Shown here in pieces: positions 1 to 8,204 of a DNA stretch of 64,000 bases. The stretch lies in NCBI RefSeq assembly GCF_943193175.1, contig NZ_CALPDF010000010.1, positions 56,016 to 120,015 of the forward strand, read 5' to 3'. The translations under genes and the position numbers were made by a program. This stretch comes from Neobacillus muris (GTDB lineage Bacteria; Bacillota; Bacilli; Bacillales; Cytobacillaceae). Below the pieces are notes generated by a model, which had not been told where the DNA came from, made no database searches, and worked only from the letters and a program-made list of their open reading frames with translations. Within the stretch, counting starts at the first letter, position 1, and every line of letters starts with the position of its first letter.

Positions 1-248
1 TTCATTTAAATCCCCAAGCAGCACTTGATGCCCCAAGATGGAAATGGGTTTCAGGGAAAAAGGTGGAAGTGGAGCCTGGTTTTCCAAATCAAATTGCCCA
101 AGCATTGGAACGGAGGGGCCATGAAATTGAAGTGGCGCTTGATTCCACAGGATTTGGACGTGGGCAAATTATTTGGAGAGATCCCAAAACCGGTGTCCTG
201 CAAGGAGGAACTGAACCAAGGGCAGATGGAGTCGTTGCAATATGGTAA
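1..248 (+). CDS. gamma-glutamyltransferase, C-terminal part (cut by window edge)
   Basis: Only the last ~82 residues are present, read in the frame starting at base 3 and ending at TAA 246-248. The sequence HLNPQAALDAPRWKW followed by IAQALERRGHEIE and GRGQIIWRDPKTGVLQGGTEPRADG is the typical end of the small subunit of gamma-glutamyltransferase (YwrD/GGT family). This family transfers or hydrolyses gamma-glutamyl groups of glutathione-like substrates. The catalytic N-terminal Thr of the small subunit lies outside the window, so activity and signal peptide cannot be judged. A hairpin terminator follows at 335. Confidence 0.85.
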   Translation, partial: HLNPQAALDAPRWKWVSGKKVEVEPGFPNQIAQALERRGHEIEVALDSTGFGRGQIIWRDPKTGVLQGGTEPRADGVVAIW

Positions 249-334
249 TGGGGTATCTCCACACAGTTCCGCCAATCTAGTAGGTTCGAAGATTGTTTAG
301 AATTCCTTACTTACACAGAGTTTATATCTTTTTG

Positions 335-362
335 CGCCAGCCATAGGAGTTGGCGTTTTTTT
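335..362 (+). terminator. rho-independent terminator after GGT-like gene
   Basis: Inverted arms CGCCA (335-339) and TGGCG (351-355) are followed by a run of seven T. It lies 87 bases past the GGT-like stop. Confidence 0.7.
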
Positions 363-375
363 GGTGGTTAGTTAA

Positions 376-658
376 GAGAACAAGAATTATTTAGATAATC
401 TAGAACTGGCAAATGAATTACGCGAAAAATTAGAAAAAACATATCCTGGTATTTGCAGAGCTGTTATCCTTAAAACCTATAATCAGGGGAACGGTGTATA
501 TAATCAGGATATTTCAAAAAAATGCCATGTTGCTGGAAGTTCGCGGAGTGGATAATACGTTGGAAGAACTTGAAAGGACGATAGATGCATTTTCTGATGC
601 ATTAGCCGAACATTTTTGGGAATCCAGCGAAACAAAAGAGGTGAATGGGAATGGCTAA
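376..658 (+). pseudogene. spoIIP: spoIIP remnant (C-terminal fragment, frameshifted)
   Basis: Translation from 376 gives LELANELREKLEKTYPGICR, then AVILKTYNQG and GVYNQDIS. This resembles the C-terminal catalytic region of the stage II sporulation protein P peptidoglycan hydrolase. After a run of seven A the frame shifts: the next frame reads NAMLLEVRGVDNTLEEL and then an acidic tail ending at TAA 656-658, which matches the expected continuation. Deleting one A would restore a continuous frame. There is no 5' part: an in-frame stop sits at 373-375 and no start or ribosome site precedes the fragment. SpoIIP normally has about 400 residues; about 94 codons remain. It is a decayed copy or the tail of a truncated paralogue. 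Confidence 0.75.
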
Positions 659-809
659 ATTTTTCCCCGCTTCAATAAAATGGCTAGTGTTTACGCTATT
701 CAGCAGTATATTAGCTTATTTTCTTACTGGCATTTCTACATTAACTATATCTGTATTGGTTACGGGCCTCATGTTTTCAATCGCATATTTTTATAGAAAC
801 CATCTTTAG
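651..809 (+). CDS. small two-helix membrane protein (52 aa), unknown
   Basis: ATG 651 is preceded by GAGG at 638-641 with about 9 bases spacing, and an in-frame ATG at 645 sits too close to it. The product has two hydrophobic stretches (residues 10-25 and 29-47), a basic N-terminus (MAKFFPASIK) and a basic end (YRNHL), as expected for a hairpin membrane protein. The start overlaps the end of the spoIIP remnant by 8 bases, the kind of overlap seen in translationally coupled genes, so the pair may once have been an operon. No family is recognised. It is intact and could still be expressed, although the upstream gene is broken. Confidence 0.5.
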   Translation: MAKFFPASIKWLVFTLFSSILAYFLTGISTLTISVLVTGLMFSIAYFYRNHL

Positions 810-1132
810 TTCAAATGTAGAAGGCTGTTATTAAGTTGTGATTTAAAGGAAATGGTGAAAAAGTGCCGAATAAGTAAATGGAGTGCCTTTTAAAAACGGT
901 CAGATAAAAGTGAGGAAATGATTATAAATCGGAGCCGTCATGATTGCGGCTTTTTTTGTTTTATGTGGCGGCTGAAGAAGGCGCGTGAGATTAACATCTA
1001 CATAAAAAAACGCTGTAGTATATAATGGTACATATATTCAAGCAGTTAAAATTAGATTAATAAAACCGTACAATAACTAATTTCAAGAAATTCCAATATT
1101 TCTGCCAAAACACCAAGTATAGGATGTGTACC
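810..1132. other. 323-base intergenic stretch
   Basis: No credible gene is seen. It contains the hairpin terminator at 933-957 and an A/T-rich stretch (about 1000-1110) that probably carries the tetR promoter. I could not define -35 and -10 boxes with confidence. Confidence 0.5.
933..957 (+). terminator. rho-independent terminator
   Basis: Arms AGCCG (933-937) and CGGCT (947-951) are followed by seven T. It ends the short membrane-protein transcript. Confidence 0.65.
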
Positions 1133-1666
1133 ATGACTTATACCACTGAACGCACACGCCGCCAAATCATTCAGAGTTTTATGCATGTTCTGCAAACAAA
1201 ACGGTTCTCTTCCATTACCGTTCAAGATATATGTGATGATGCGTTAATTCATCGTACGACGTTTTATCGTTATTATGAAGATAAATATAGCCTGCTAAGA
1301 GATTTTATTTATCATCTATCAGAAGAACTTATTAAATTGAATAAGACTTCCAATACAGACGCATTTAGATTATTGGTCGATTATGTGGAAGAGAATATCG
1401 TGTTATTTGAAAATACATTGCTAGGATCTGATGGACATATATTTTTCAAAAGCATGGTGAAAATTGCAAGTGATATTTTACGTGAGCACTCAATTACAGA
1501 GAATGATCCCGTTTCAAACAAAATCAATCAATCTAAGTATCCGGATGTCATGTGCGAGCTATATGCAACATCAATTATGACGATTTTACAGAATTGGATT
1601 AGTAAAGAATATAATTACCAGAAAGATGAGCTATTTGAAATCTTTAATCAAGTGATGTTTGGATAA
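1133..1666 (+). CDS. TetR/AcrR-family transcriptional regulator
   Basis: 177 residues. The N-terminal helix-turn-helix spans about residues 10-50 (RRQIIQSFMHVLQTKRFSSI then VQDICDDALIHRTTFYRYYE), the classic TetR DNA-binding pattern; the rest is an all-helical ligand domain. ATG 1133 is preferred because AGGA (1121-1124) is correctly spaced for it, whereas ATG 1124 lies inside that ribosome site. It stands directly upstream of the MMPL exporter gene on the same strand, and family knowledge suggests it represses that exporter and is released by the exporter's substrate. A 9-bp inverted repeat lies between the two genes at 1681-1701. Confidence 0.9.
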   Translation: MTYTTERTRRQIIQSFMHVLQTKRFSSITVQDICDDALIHRTTFYRYYEDKYSLLRDFIYHLSEELIKLNKTSNTDAFRLLVDYVEENIVLFENTLLGSDGHIFFKSMVKIASDILREHSITENDPVSNKINQSKYPDVMCELYATSIMTILQNWISKEYNYQKDELFEIFNQVMFG

Positions 1667-1680
1667 TACAAATTAGTAAA

Positions 1681-1701
1681 AGTGTATTATTTTAATACAC
1701 T
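1681..1701. promoter_or_regulatory. inverted repeat between tetR and MMPL gene
   Basis: AGTGTATTA and TAATACACT are perfect 9-bp arms around TTT. They lie 15 bases past the tetR stop and 143 bases before the exporter start. The site could be the TetR operator or, with the T-containing stretch after it, a weak terminator of tetR. The missing clean T-run favours an operator. Confidence 0.5.
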
Positions 1702-1844
1702 TGTTCTATTTTGCTTTTTGAACCCTTACGTATCCCCTGTTATAGTGTCTTATGTGTAAGGATTTCTTTGATGTTTTTGTTCCTTCCGGGAGAAAACCAA
1801 CAAAAAAAATAACATTGTAAAGAAATGAACAGGGAGGATACAAG

Positions 1845-4800
1845 GTGATAAAAATAATAAAAGGCCGTTGGGCCATCTTTTCAATATGGTTGATTGCTGC
1901 CATATTGCTTACAGCTATTCAGCCGGACATCAATGCCATTCTAAGGCAAAAAGGCCAGCAAGGAACAGGGGATGACAGCCCTTCGGTTATAGCAGACAAT
2001 ATCCTAAAAAAGATGGACACGACTAAAGGCACCAACAATATCATCGTTATTTATGATCAAGATAAAATCTCAAACGATGAAATGGACAAAATCGGCGATG
2101 CCGTAAAGGAAATTAGCGACAGCAGCAAAGAGCTGGGCATTGCCAATCTGATTGATCCCTTTAGTATGCCCGATGCGAAAAGTTCTTTAGTTTCCAAAGA
2201 TGGAACCACCATAATGGTGGGCTTTAAGCTTGATAAAAAAGGCAGAGAAGTAGATGACATTCAAAAGGAACTGGACAAGAAGCTTAGTAAAGTGCCTGTA
2301 GAATATTATCTGAGCGGGGAAGAATTTATTAATAACGATTACCTAAAGGCGTCTGTTGCAGGAGTTGAGAAGAGTGCTGCATTGACAGTAGTCTTTATTT
2401 TAGTTGTGCTTATCATCGCATTTAGGTCAGTCGTGACCCCTTTTGTTTCCCTAGTGGCAGTTGCCTTTTCTTATCTAGTATCGATGGGAATTGCCGCTCA
2501 ATTAATTGACAAAGCAGGTTTCCCAATAACTAGCCTTACCCAAATGCTTCTGGTCCTTATTCTATTTGGGATTGGGACGGATTATAACATTCTATTGTTT
2601 AATCGGTTTAGGGAAGAACTGTCCCATGGACACTCGATTGATGACGCAATCGTAAACACCTATAAAACGGCTGGCAAAACGATTGCATACAGCATACTCA
2701 CAGTATTTATTGCTTTCTTGGCTCTTGTTTTTGCAGAATCGCCAATTTATAAATCCGGTGTCGTTGTCGCAATTGGTGTAACCGTATTATTGCTGGAAAT
2801 TTTGACCTTAACCCCGTTTATTATGAAAGTGCTGGGGAAAAAACTCTTCTGGCCTTCGAAAAGTATCATTGGGCATAAGGAAAACAAGTACTGGGGCAAA
2901 ACGTCCACCTTCGCAACAAAGCGTCCGATTCTTACAGTGGTCGTGATCCTGTTAATCTTGGGCCCAATGGTGTATCTGCACGAGCAAAAGCTTAATTTTG
3001 ATACCGTTGGAGAGCTGGGCAATAAATACCCGTCTTCAAAAGGTTTTAATATCATTGCGGATCATTTTGGCAAAGGCCAGGCCATGCCTGCCACGGTTGT
3101 GATCGAAACGAATAAAGTGTTAAATAATAATGAATCAATGACCGTCATTGATAACGTAACAGAAGGACTGAAAACGATTGAAGGTGTGAAGCAGGTTTCT
3201 TCGGTCACTCAGCCTCAAGGTGAGCAAATTGATGATTTTTATATCAGCAATCAAATGGGGTCTGTGACCGATGGAGTTTCACAAACTCAAAATGGTGTCG
3301 ACCAAATAAATGATGGTTTGAAACAGGCTCAAGAAAAGCTGGGAGCAGCTGATTTTTCACAGGTTGGCCAAATGGTGGACGGTACAGCCAAGCTCCAAGA
3401 AGGCATGGATGCCTTGACAAACGGATTGAAGCAAATACAGGATGGGATCGATGATGGAACGAGCAATTCACAGACGATAAGTAATGGAATTGCAGCCATC
3501 GAAACCAATCTTGCAACAATGAGCAGCGGTGTATCTTTGTTAACGGATAATTATGGGAAGATGCAGACTGGTTATGCAGAAATGGGTGCCCATTACCAGT
3601 CCGCAGCACAGGCTATCTTAGGAGTAAAAAGTGCGCTTTCGCAAATGCAATCCATGGTGACATCTCTAGGAACTAGTTATTCAAATGTCAATAGTGATGA
3701 GAATTACCTTGGGTTAAAGCAAACGATTGATCAGTTAGTTTCATCTTTAAGTCAAATTACCCCTGAAGGTATTGAAGAATTAAACCAAAATTATAATGCG
3801 GCAACTGTTGGTTTTGCTGAGGCAAATAGAAATCTTGCCAGCATGGGCAGCGGATTGTCCCAAATGGCAGCAGGATTAAAACAGCTTGAAAGCGGCCTTG
3901 GCCAAGCCTCTTCAGGAATAGGTACCATCGTTACCAATATGAACAGCGTTACCGATGGCCTTGGCCAGATGAAAACAGGTCAGCAGCAGCTTGCGGACGG
4001 TCTCAATGGCTTCAGTGTATTTGGCCAAAAGCTATCAGAAATAAACGGCGGATTACAGCAAATTTCCGATGGACTTGGTCAAACAAATGGATTCTTAACA
4101 CAGTACAAAACAAATAAAACTTTCTTTATTCCGAAGGAAGCATTGGCGGACAAGAATTTTGAAAAATCATTGGATACGTTTATGTCCAAAGATAGAAAAA
4201 TTACCAAGATCATGATTGTGCTAAAAGATGATCCTTATTCTAAGGAAGCGTTAAGTACCATCAATAAAATTAACGCGGCTGTCTCCAGTGGCCTTAAAGG
4301 CACAACTCTTTCGGATGCCAAGTTTGGCACATCTGGACCAAGCGCCACAACGAAAGATATGAATGACATATTGAGCCGGGACCTTAATAGAGCGACCACC
4401 ATCGTCATTATAAGTGTCTTGCTCGTCCTGTTCTTTGTCATCAGATCTTTCTGGACACCAGTTTTTATTACAGCATCCCTTTTAGGGGCTTACTATGCAG
4501 CAATGTTCATCATAAACTATATTTTCTTAGATTTGCTGGGGCTTGAAGGAATTTCCTCCTTCGTTCCATTCTTCTCCTTTATCATTATTGTTGCCTTGGG
4601 AGTTGACTATAGCATATTCTTGATGATGCGGTTTAAGGAATATCCGCATATGCCACAGAAAGAGGCCATTGTGCTGGCGTCAAAGCATATAGGCGGTGTC
4701 ATCATTGCAGCGGTCATCATCCTTGGGGGCACCTTTGCTACACTTATGCCTTCTGGTATGTTACTTTTAGCTGAATTGGCTATAGCAGTTATTACAGGTT

Positions 4801-4928
4801 TAGTCGTACTGTGCTTTATATTGCTTCCGCTCTTTTTGCCGGCAATGATTGCTTTGCCAAGCGCCGTTGCCAATTTACTTTCTAAAAAAGGGAAAGAAGA
4901 AATAAGTAAAGAAAGAAAGGCAATATAA
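1845..4928 (+). CDS. MMPL/RND-family membrane exporter
   Basis: 1027 residues, GTG start preceded by GGGAGG. Architecture: one N-terminal membrane helix (about 8-28), an extracellular domain (35-175), a five-helix bundle (about 180-345) with the family motif GIGTDYNILLF near residue 243, another helix (358-378), a very long second extracellular loop (380-835), and a second helix bundle (845-1010) with GVDYSIFLMMRF near 917. The second loop has many Gly/Gln-rich repeats (GLKQ, GLGQ, GMDAL types, about 465-760) suggesting a long coiled-coil stalk. MMPL proteins use proton-motive force to export lipids, fatty acids or hydrophobic drugs. At 1027 residues it is much longer than the ~720-residue B. 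subtilis YdfJ because of this stalk. Probably controlled by the TetR protein upstream. Confidence 0.9.
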   Translation: MIKIIKGRWAIFSIWLIAAILLTAIQPDINAILRQKGQQGTGDDSPSVIADNILKKMDTTKGTNNIIVIYDQDKISNDEMDKIGDAVKEISDSSKELGIANLIDPFSMPDAKSSLVSKDGTTIMVGFKLDKKGREVDDIQKELDKKLSKVPVEYYLSGEEFINNDYLKASVAGVEKSAALTVVFILVVLIIAFRSVVTPFVSLVAVAFSYLVSMGIAAQLIDKAGFPITSLTQMLLVLILFGIGTDYNILLFNRFREELSHGHSIDDAIVNTYKTAGKTIAYSILTVFIAFLALVFAESPIYKSGVVVAIGVTVLLLEILTLTPFIMKVLGKKLFWPSKSIIGHKENKYWGKTSTFATKRPILTVVVILLILGPMVYLHEQKLNFDTVGELGNKYPSSKGFNIIADHFGKGQAMPATVVIETNKVLNNNESMTVIDNVTEGLKTIEGVKQVSSVTQPQGEQIDDFYISNQMGSVTDGVSQTQNGVDQINDGLKQAQEKLGAADFSQVGQMVDGTAKLQEGMDALTNGLKQIQDGIDDGTSNSQTISNGIAAIETNLATMSSGVSLLTDNYGKMQTGYAEMGAHYQSAAQAILGVKSALSQMQSMVTSLGTSYSNVNSDENYLGLKQTIDQLVSSLSQITPEGIEELNQNYNAATVGFAEANRNLASMGSGLSQMAAGLKQLESGLGQASSGIGTIVTNMNSVTDGLGQMKTGQQQLADGLNGFSVFGQKLSEINGGLQQISDGLGQTNGFLTQYKTNKTFFIPKEALADKNFEKSLDTFMSKDRKITKIMIVLKDDPYSKEALSTINKINAAVSSGLKGTTLSDAKFGTSGPSATTKDMNDILSRDLNRATTIVIISVLLVLFFVIRSFWTPVFITASLLGAYYAAMFIINYIFLDLLGLEGISSFVPFFSFIIIVALGVDYSIFLMMRFKEYPHMPQKEAIVLASKHIGGVIIAAVIILGGTFATLMPSGMLLLAELAIAVITGLVVLCFILLPLFLPAMIALPSAVANLLSKKGKEEISKERKAI

Positions 4929-4960
4929 GCATTTTCTGTTGAGCATATCAACAGCTTGGG

Positions 4961-4982
4961 GGGGCAGCAGCCCCTTTTTTTA
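4961..4982 (+). terminator. rho-independent terminator after MMPL gene
   Basis: GGGGC / GCCCC arms around AGCA, followed by eight T. Confidence 0.85.
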
Positions 4983-5127
4983 TTTTCATCTAGTTTAATT
5001 CTTATGAAAAAAAAGTTAACCGTTATTGATTTTATATATCATCCCTTTTATTTATGCCATAATGGAATAAATGGAATCCTTCCGAACAAAACTAACAAGG
5101 GAAACAACACTTGAGGGGTGAAAAGGG

Positions 5128-5331
5128 ATGACACAGCTGACCACAAAGGAACTGGCTTATATCGAGGATGAAATTCGTGCGGAAGAGATCACGGCAAAGG
5201 CGTTAAACTGGTTTGCCTCACAGTGCAACGACCAGGAACTCCGAAAAAAAATGGAACAAATGGCGGAGAGCCATCAATTAAAAATTGTGGATCTGTCTCA
5301 GTATTTTAACCGGACCCATCATGTTCAATAA
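5128..5331 (+). CDS. small spore-coat-associated protein, upstream partner of CotF-like gene
   Basis: 67 residues, acidic and helical (TTKELAYIEDEIRAEEIT, then ALNWFASQ, ending YFNRTHHVQ). ATG 5128 follows GAGGGG with good spacing. Short proteins of this type commonly precede CotF-family coat genes in Bacillus and resemble the N-terminal helix pair of that family. It lies 20 bases upstream of the CotF-like gene and shares its transcript, so a role in the spore coat is inferred. The molecular function is unknown. Confidence 0.65.
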   Translation: MTQLTTKELAYIEDEIRAEEITAKALNWFASQCNDQELRKKMEQMAESHQLKIVDLSQYFNRTHHVQ

Positions 5332-5351
5332 ATGGTAAAGAGGTGTAACAT

Positions 5352-5645
5352 ATGCCAAATAATATAGAAGGCCGCGGCCTGACTGACCGGGAAATGCTGC
5401 AGCTATGCTTGGAACTGGAGAAGGCGCGATGCCGCAGCATATCCAATACAATGCTCGAAACCACTCATCAAGGTCTGCGGGAAATTTATCAAAAATGTTT
5501 TGATCAAGCAAACCAAAATCAATTTGAGCTTTTTGAAACGATGAATAGCAGAGGCTGGTATGAGACAGAGCTTGCCACAATCGAACAGATTGGCAAGGTA
5601 CAAGAACTTATGCAAAATAACCTGCATCCGGATGATCATTTTTAA
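5352..5645 (+). CDS. CotF-family spore coat protein
   Basis: 97 residues, ATG preceded by GAGGTG. The sequence LTDREMLQLCLELEKARCRS, followed by a helix with THQGLREIYQKCF and FELFETMNSRGWYETE, matches the CotF/YraF/YraG coat-protein family, a helical bundle related to ferritin-like folds. These proteins are made in the mother cell and deposited on the forespore. It is the second gene of a two-gene unit ending in a strong hairpin. Confidence 0.85.
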   Translation: MPNNIEGRGLTDREMLQLCLELEKARCRSISNTMLETTHQGLREIYQKCFDQANQNQFELFETMNSRGWYETELATIEQIGKVQELMQNNLHPDDHF

Positions 5646-5673
5646 TCTAGAACTAATTTGGCAGCCTTTTATT

Positions 5674-5700
5674 GGCGTACATTTGAATGTACGCCTTTTC
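5674..5700 (+). terminator. terminator after CotF-like operon
   Basis: GGCGTACATT / AATGTACGCC, a perfect 10-bp stem with a TG loop, followed by TTTT-C-TTTT. Confidence 0.85.
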
Positions 5701-5821
5701 CTTTTGTGGCAACCAGCCATTGAATCATGAATTTTTTTTGGAAAATCCTAATTGTAGAGACCTGGGAATATTTCTATTATAATATAATAAATACAGGAAT
5801 GAATTTTATGAGGTGAAGATT

Positions 5822-6991
5822 ATGCAGCTTACAATAGATCAATCGAACAAAAGTGTTCCAGCACCATATTCACGAACAAACCCGTTTCACGCGAAAGTTC
5901 TCAAAAATATAAATTTAAATGGAAATGGATCTAATAAAGAAACAAGACATATTGAGTTATCTTTAAAAGGCTCTGGACTGGTGTATGCTCCTGGCGATGC
6001 CTTGGGGGTTGTCCCGCAGAATGATCCAGAACTTGTGGATGCCCTTTTGGAGGAAATGCATTGGGATCCAGAGACAGCTGTTACGATTAACAAACAAGGG
6101 GATACGCTCCCATTAAAGGAATCGCTCTTAGCCTACTTCGAAATAACTTTATTGACGAAAAAGATCATGCAGCAGGCTGCGGGATTCACGGAAAACGCTG
6201 AGTTGCAAAATTTAGTGCTGAATGAAAATGTTGGTCAGCTAAAGGAATATATTGAAGGCAGAGATTTGCTAGATCTGTTGCGTGACTTTGGACCGTGGAA
6301 TGCAACCGCACAAGACATTGTTTCGTTGTTAAGAAAAATGCCTCCAAGGCTGTATTCGATTGCTAGCAGCTTGACCGCTAATCCCGAGGAAGTCCACCTA
6401 ACAATTGGGGCGGTACGCTACACATCTTACGGACGTGAACGAAAAGGAGTTTGTTCCGTTTTATGTGCAGAACGTGTTCAGGAAGGTGATACTCTTCCTG
6501 TCTTTATTCAGCCAAACAAACACTTCCGTTTAACGGAGTCACAAGATAAAGACATCATTATGGTCGGACCAGGCACAGGGATTGCGCCATTCCGTTCCTT
6601 TATCGAAGAACGCGCCGTAACCAATGCAACTGGACGTACTTGGTTATTTTTTGGAGACCAGCATTCAGCAACGGATTTCCTTTATCGAGATGAGTTGGAA
6701 AACTACCAAAAAGAAGGGGTTCTGACAAGATTGGACACAGCTTTTTCGCGGGATACAGCGGAAAAGGTATATGTGCAGCATAAAATGCTGGAAAACAGTA
6801 AAGAATTGTTTGCTTGGTTAGAAAATGGCTCTTACTTCTATGTGTGTGGTGATAAGCTGCATATGGCGAAAGATGTTCACAACACACTTATTGATGTAAT
6901 TGAAAAAGAAGGCAGCATGACACGTGAAGAGGCTGAAGCATACCTAAACACAATGAAGGAGCAAGGTCGTTATCAGCGTGATGTGTATTAA
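5822..6991 (+). CDS. sulfite-reductase flavoprotein-like FAD/NADPH reductase without flavodoxin domain
   Basis: 389 residues. It contains the FAD-binding and NADPH-binding modules of CysJ/cytochrome P450 reductase-type proteins: RLYSIASS (FAD contact, ~176), GVCSVLC (~210), GPGTGIAPFRSFIEER (NADPH pyrophosphate, ~249), FFGDQH (~277) and the conserved C-terminal end GRYQRDVY. CysJ proteins have about 600 residues because of an N-terminal FMN flavodoxin domain; that domain is absent here. ATG 5822 is chosen because the alternative GTG 5813 lies inside the ribosome site AGGTG. No CysI hemoprotein gene is adjacent, so the electron acceptor is unknown. Similar short versions occur in Bacillaceae. 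Function: NADPH-dependent diflavin-type electron transfer. Confidence 0.85.
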   Translation: MQLTIDQSNKSVPAPYSRTNPFHAKVLKNINLNGNGSNKETRHIELSLKGSGLVYAPGDALGVVPQNDPELVDALLEEMHWDPETAVTINKQGDTLPLKESLLAYFEITLLTKKIMQQAAGFTENAELQNLVLNENVGQLKEYIEGRDLLDLLRDFGPWNATAQDIVSLLRKMPPRLYSIASSLTANPEEVHLTIGAVRYTSYGRERKGVCSVLCAERVQEGDTLPVFIQPNKHFRLTESQDKDIIMVGPGTGIAPFRSFIEERAVTNATGRTWLFFGDQHSATDFLYRDELENYQKEGVLTRLDTAFSRDTAEKVYVQHKMLENSKELFAWLENGSYFYVCGDKLHMAKDVHNTLIDVIEKEGSMTREEAEAYLNTMKEQGRYQRDVY

Positions 6992-7026
6992 AGTTATGAA
7001 TGGCACCAGATAAAATCTATCTTAAG

Positions 7027-7070
7027 AGTGGCTTTTTCCGGTATTTTTCGGTCAAAAAGTCACTTTTTTT
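7027..7070 (+). terminator. terminator after reductase gene
   Basis: AGTGGCTTTTT pairs with AAAAAGTCACT (one G-T wobble) and is followed by a T-rich run. Confidence 0.7.
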
Positions 7071-7210
7071 AATTAATTTTTTTGCAATGGTTAAGTGATG
7101 ATTAATGGTATGGGTTTAATAATAAATTTTTTATTGAAATGCAAGATTGCCCATCCACTTTTGCTGATTTTACATATCCTGTTAGTACAGTGAGAAAGGA
7201 GGCGGCGAAT

Positions 7211-7312
7211 ATGGCAGATGGTGCATATGGAGCAGGTTTTGCTTTAATTGTTGTGTTGTTTATTCTGCTTATCATCGTAGGAGCGGCTTTCGTTGGCGGA
7301 GCGTTTTATTAA
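7211..7312 (+). CDS. YjcZ-family sporulation microprotein (33 aa)
   Basis: Short Gly/Ala-rich head (MADGAYGAG), then the membrane helix [18 protein letters not shown] and a small tail. This is the YjcZ/YhjR-type family of tiny sporulation proteins. Ribosome site AAAGGAGGCGG precedes the ATG. It is followed 37 bases later by a second member with nearly the same helix, indicating a local duplication. Location: membrane, probably of the developing spore or mother cell. Molecular role unknown. Confidence 0.85.
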   Translation: MADGAYGAGFALIVVLFILLIIVGAAFVGGAFY

Positions 7313-7349
7313 AAGGTAAATAGATATATGATTGGAAGGAGGAATAAAC

Positions 7350-7484
7350 ATGTATGGTTTTGGATACCCAGGCTTTGGTTATGGGGGATATGGTTACGGA
7401 GGTTTTGGGTACGGCGGCGGTTTTGCGTTAATCGTTGTATTATTTATTCTCTTAATCATCGTAGGAGCAGTTTGCTTCTATTAA
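7350..7484 (+). CDS. YjcZ-family sporulation microprotein (44 aa)
   Basis: The head is a Gly/Tyr/Phe repeat ([17 protein letters not shown]) followed by [20 protein letters not shown], almost the same membrane helix as the gene at 7211-7312. ATG 7350 follows GGAAGGAGG. Gly/Tyr-rich heads are common in coat-associated Bacillus microproteins. Part of a two-gene unit closed by the hairpin at 7533. Confidence 0.85.
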   Translation: MYGFGYPGFGYGGYGYGGFGYGGGFALIVVLFILLIIVGAVCFY

Positions 7485-7532
7485 GATCAATATAGTTTGC
7501 AATTCCCAAAATAACGATGGCAGCAATGAGGA

Positions 7533-7562
7533 GAAAGCCTATATCAGGCTTTTTCTTTTTTT
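7533..7562 (+). terminator. terminator after YjcZ pair
   Basis: AAAGCCT / AGGCTTT arms around ATATC, followed by T-rich sequence. Confidence 0.8.
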
Positions 7563-7647
7563 ATTCCTTCTTATAATTCTGCCATTCGCCCAAACATAAG
7601 CACAAAAAAGGAATAGGATAAAGCAAATATTTGGAGGAGGTGTAAAA

Positions 7648-7908
7648 ATGTCTAATAAAAAAAGCAAAGTTATCCATGTCGATCATCTAATTATTCATGC
7701 AAAAAATGTTGAAATTATTGATCCGGAAAATGTTAAAATCAATCGGGGCGGGCATGAGGAACCAACCATGGAAGAAACGTTTCCTAGAAGAGACCCATGG
7801 GGCTTTTTTTGGGGGCCGCCGCCAGGAGCAGCAGAACGTGAACAGGAAAGACAAAGCTTGGAATCATCCGAACAAAGACATGAACATGACGGTGATGATC
7901 AAGATTAA
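7648..7908 (+). CDS. hypothetical small hydrophilic protein (86 aa)
   Basis: ATG preceded by GGAGGAGG. The N-terminal half contains KVIHVDHLIIHAKNVEIIDP, a beta-rich pattern found in small Bacillus spore-associated proteins. The middle has PWGFFWGPPPG and the tail is strongly charged (Glu/Arg/His/Asp). No catalytic motif or membrane segment is seen. Its position beside YjcZ and CotF genes suggests a sporulation link, but this is inference only. The alternative overlapping +2 frame (7697-7927) is a shadow with basic, unstructured content. Confidence 0.6.
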   Translation: MSNKKSKVIHVDHLIIHAKNVEIIDPENVKINRGGHEEPTMEETFPRRDPWGFFWGPPPGAAEREQERQSLESSEQRHEHDGDDQD

Positions 7909-7925
7909 TAAAGCCTTGTATCGAT

Positions 7926-7955
7926 GACATTGCAGCATATGTAATGTCTTTTTTT
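7926..7955 (+). terminator. terminator after 86-aa gene
   Basis: GACATTGC / GTAATGTC arms (one G-T wobble) followed by seven T. Confidence 0.8.
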
Positions 7956-8204
7956 CTTCTCTTAATAAAATGGAACCATCAGCACAGCTTTCAGCGTACA
8001 AATTCCCCGTTTTTTTTAGATAGATTGCATACAAAAAGTCCTGGTACTTTAATTTGCGGTGATTAGTGATTTCTGCCTATAGTCATACAAATGAAAATCT
8101 TTTTCCTGTGTATTTCGATTCATTTTGTCGGAGTGTTGAAGGAAGTAATTGCCTTTTGAGAGAATAATAGATTTTTAATAATTCTGTCAAAGGGGGGTTC
8201 TTTC

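Noticed and set aside
25..300. 91-residue open frame at the window start
   Set aside because: It overlaps, in another frame, the GGT C-terminus whose translation is clearly family-like; this frame has no family resemblance.
3244..3609. 121-residue minus-strand frame inside the MMPL gene, and similar antisense frames elsewhere
   Set aside because: They are shadows of repeat-rich or biased codons in strong genes, with no ribosome site or recognisable product.
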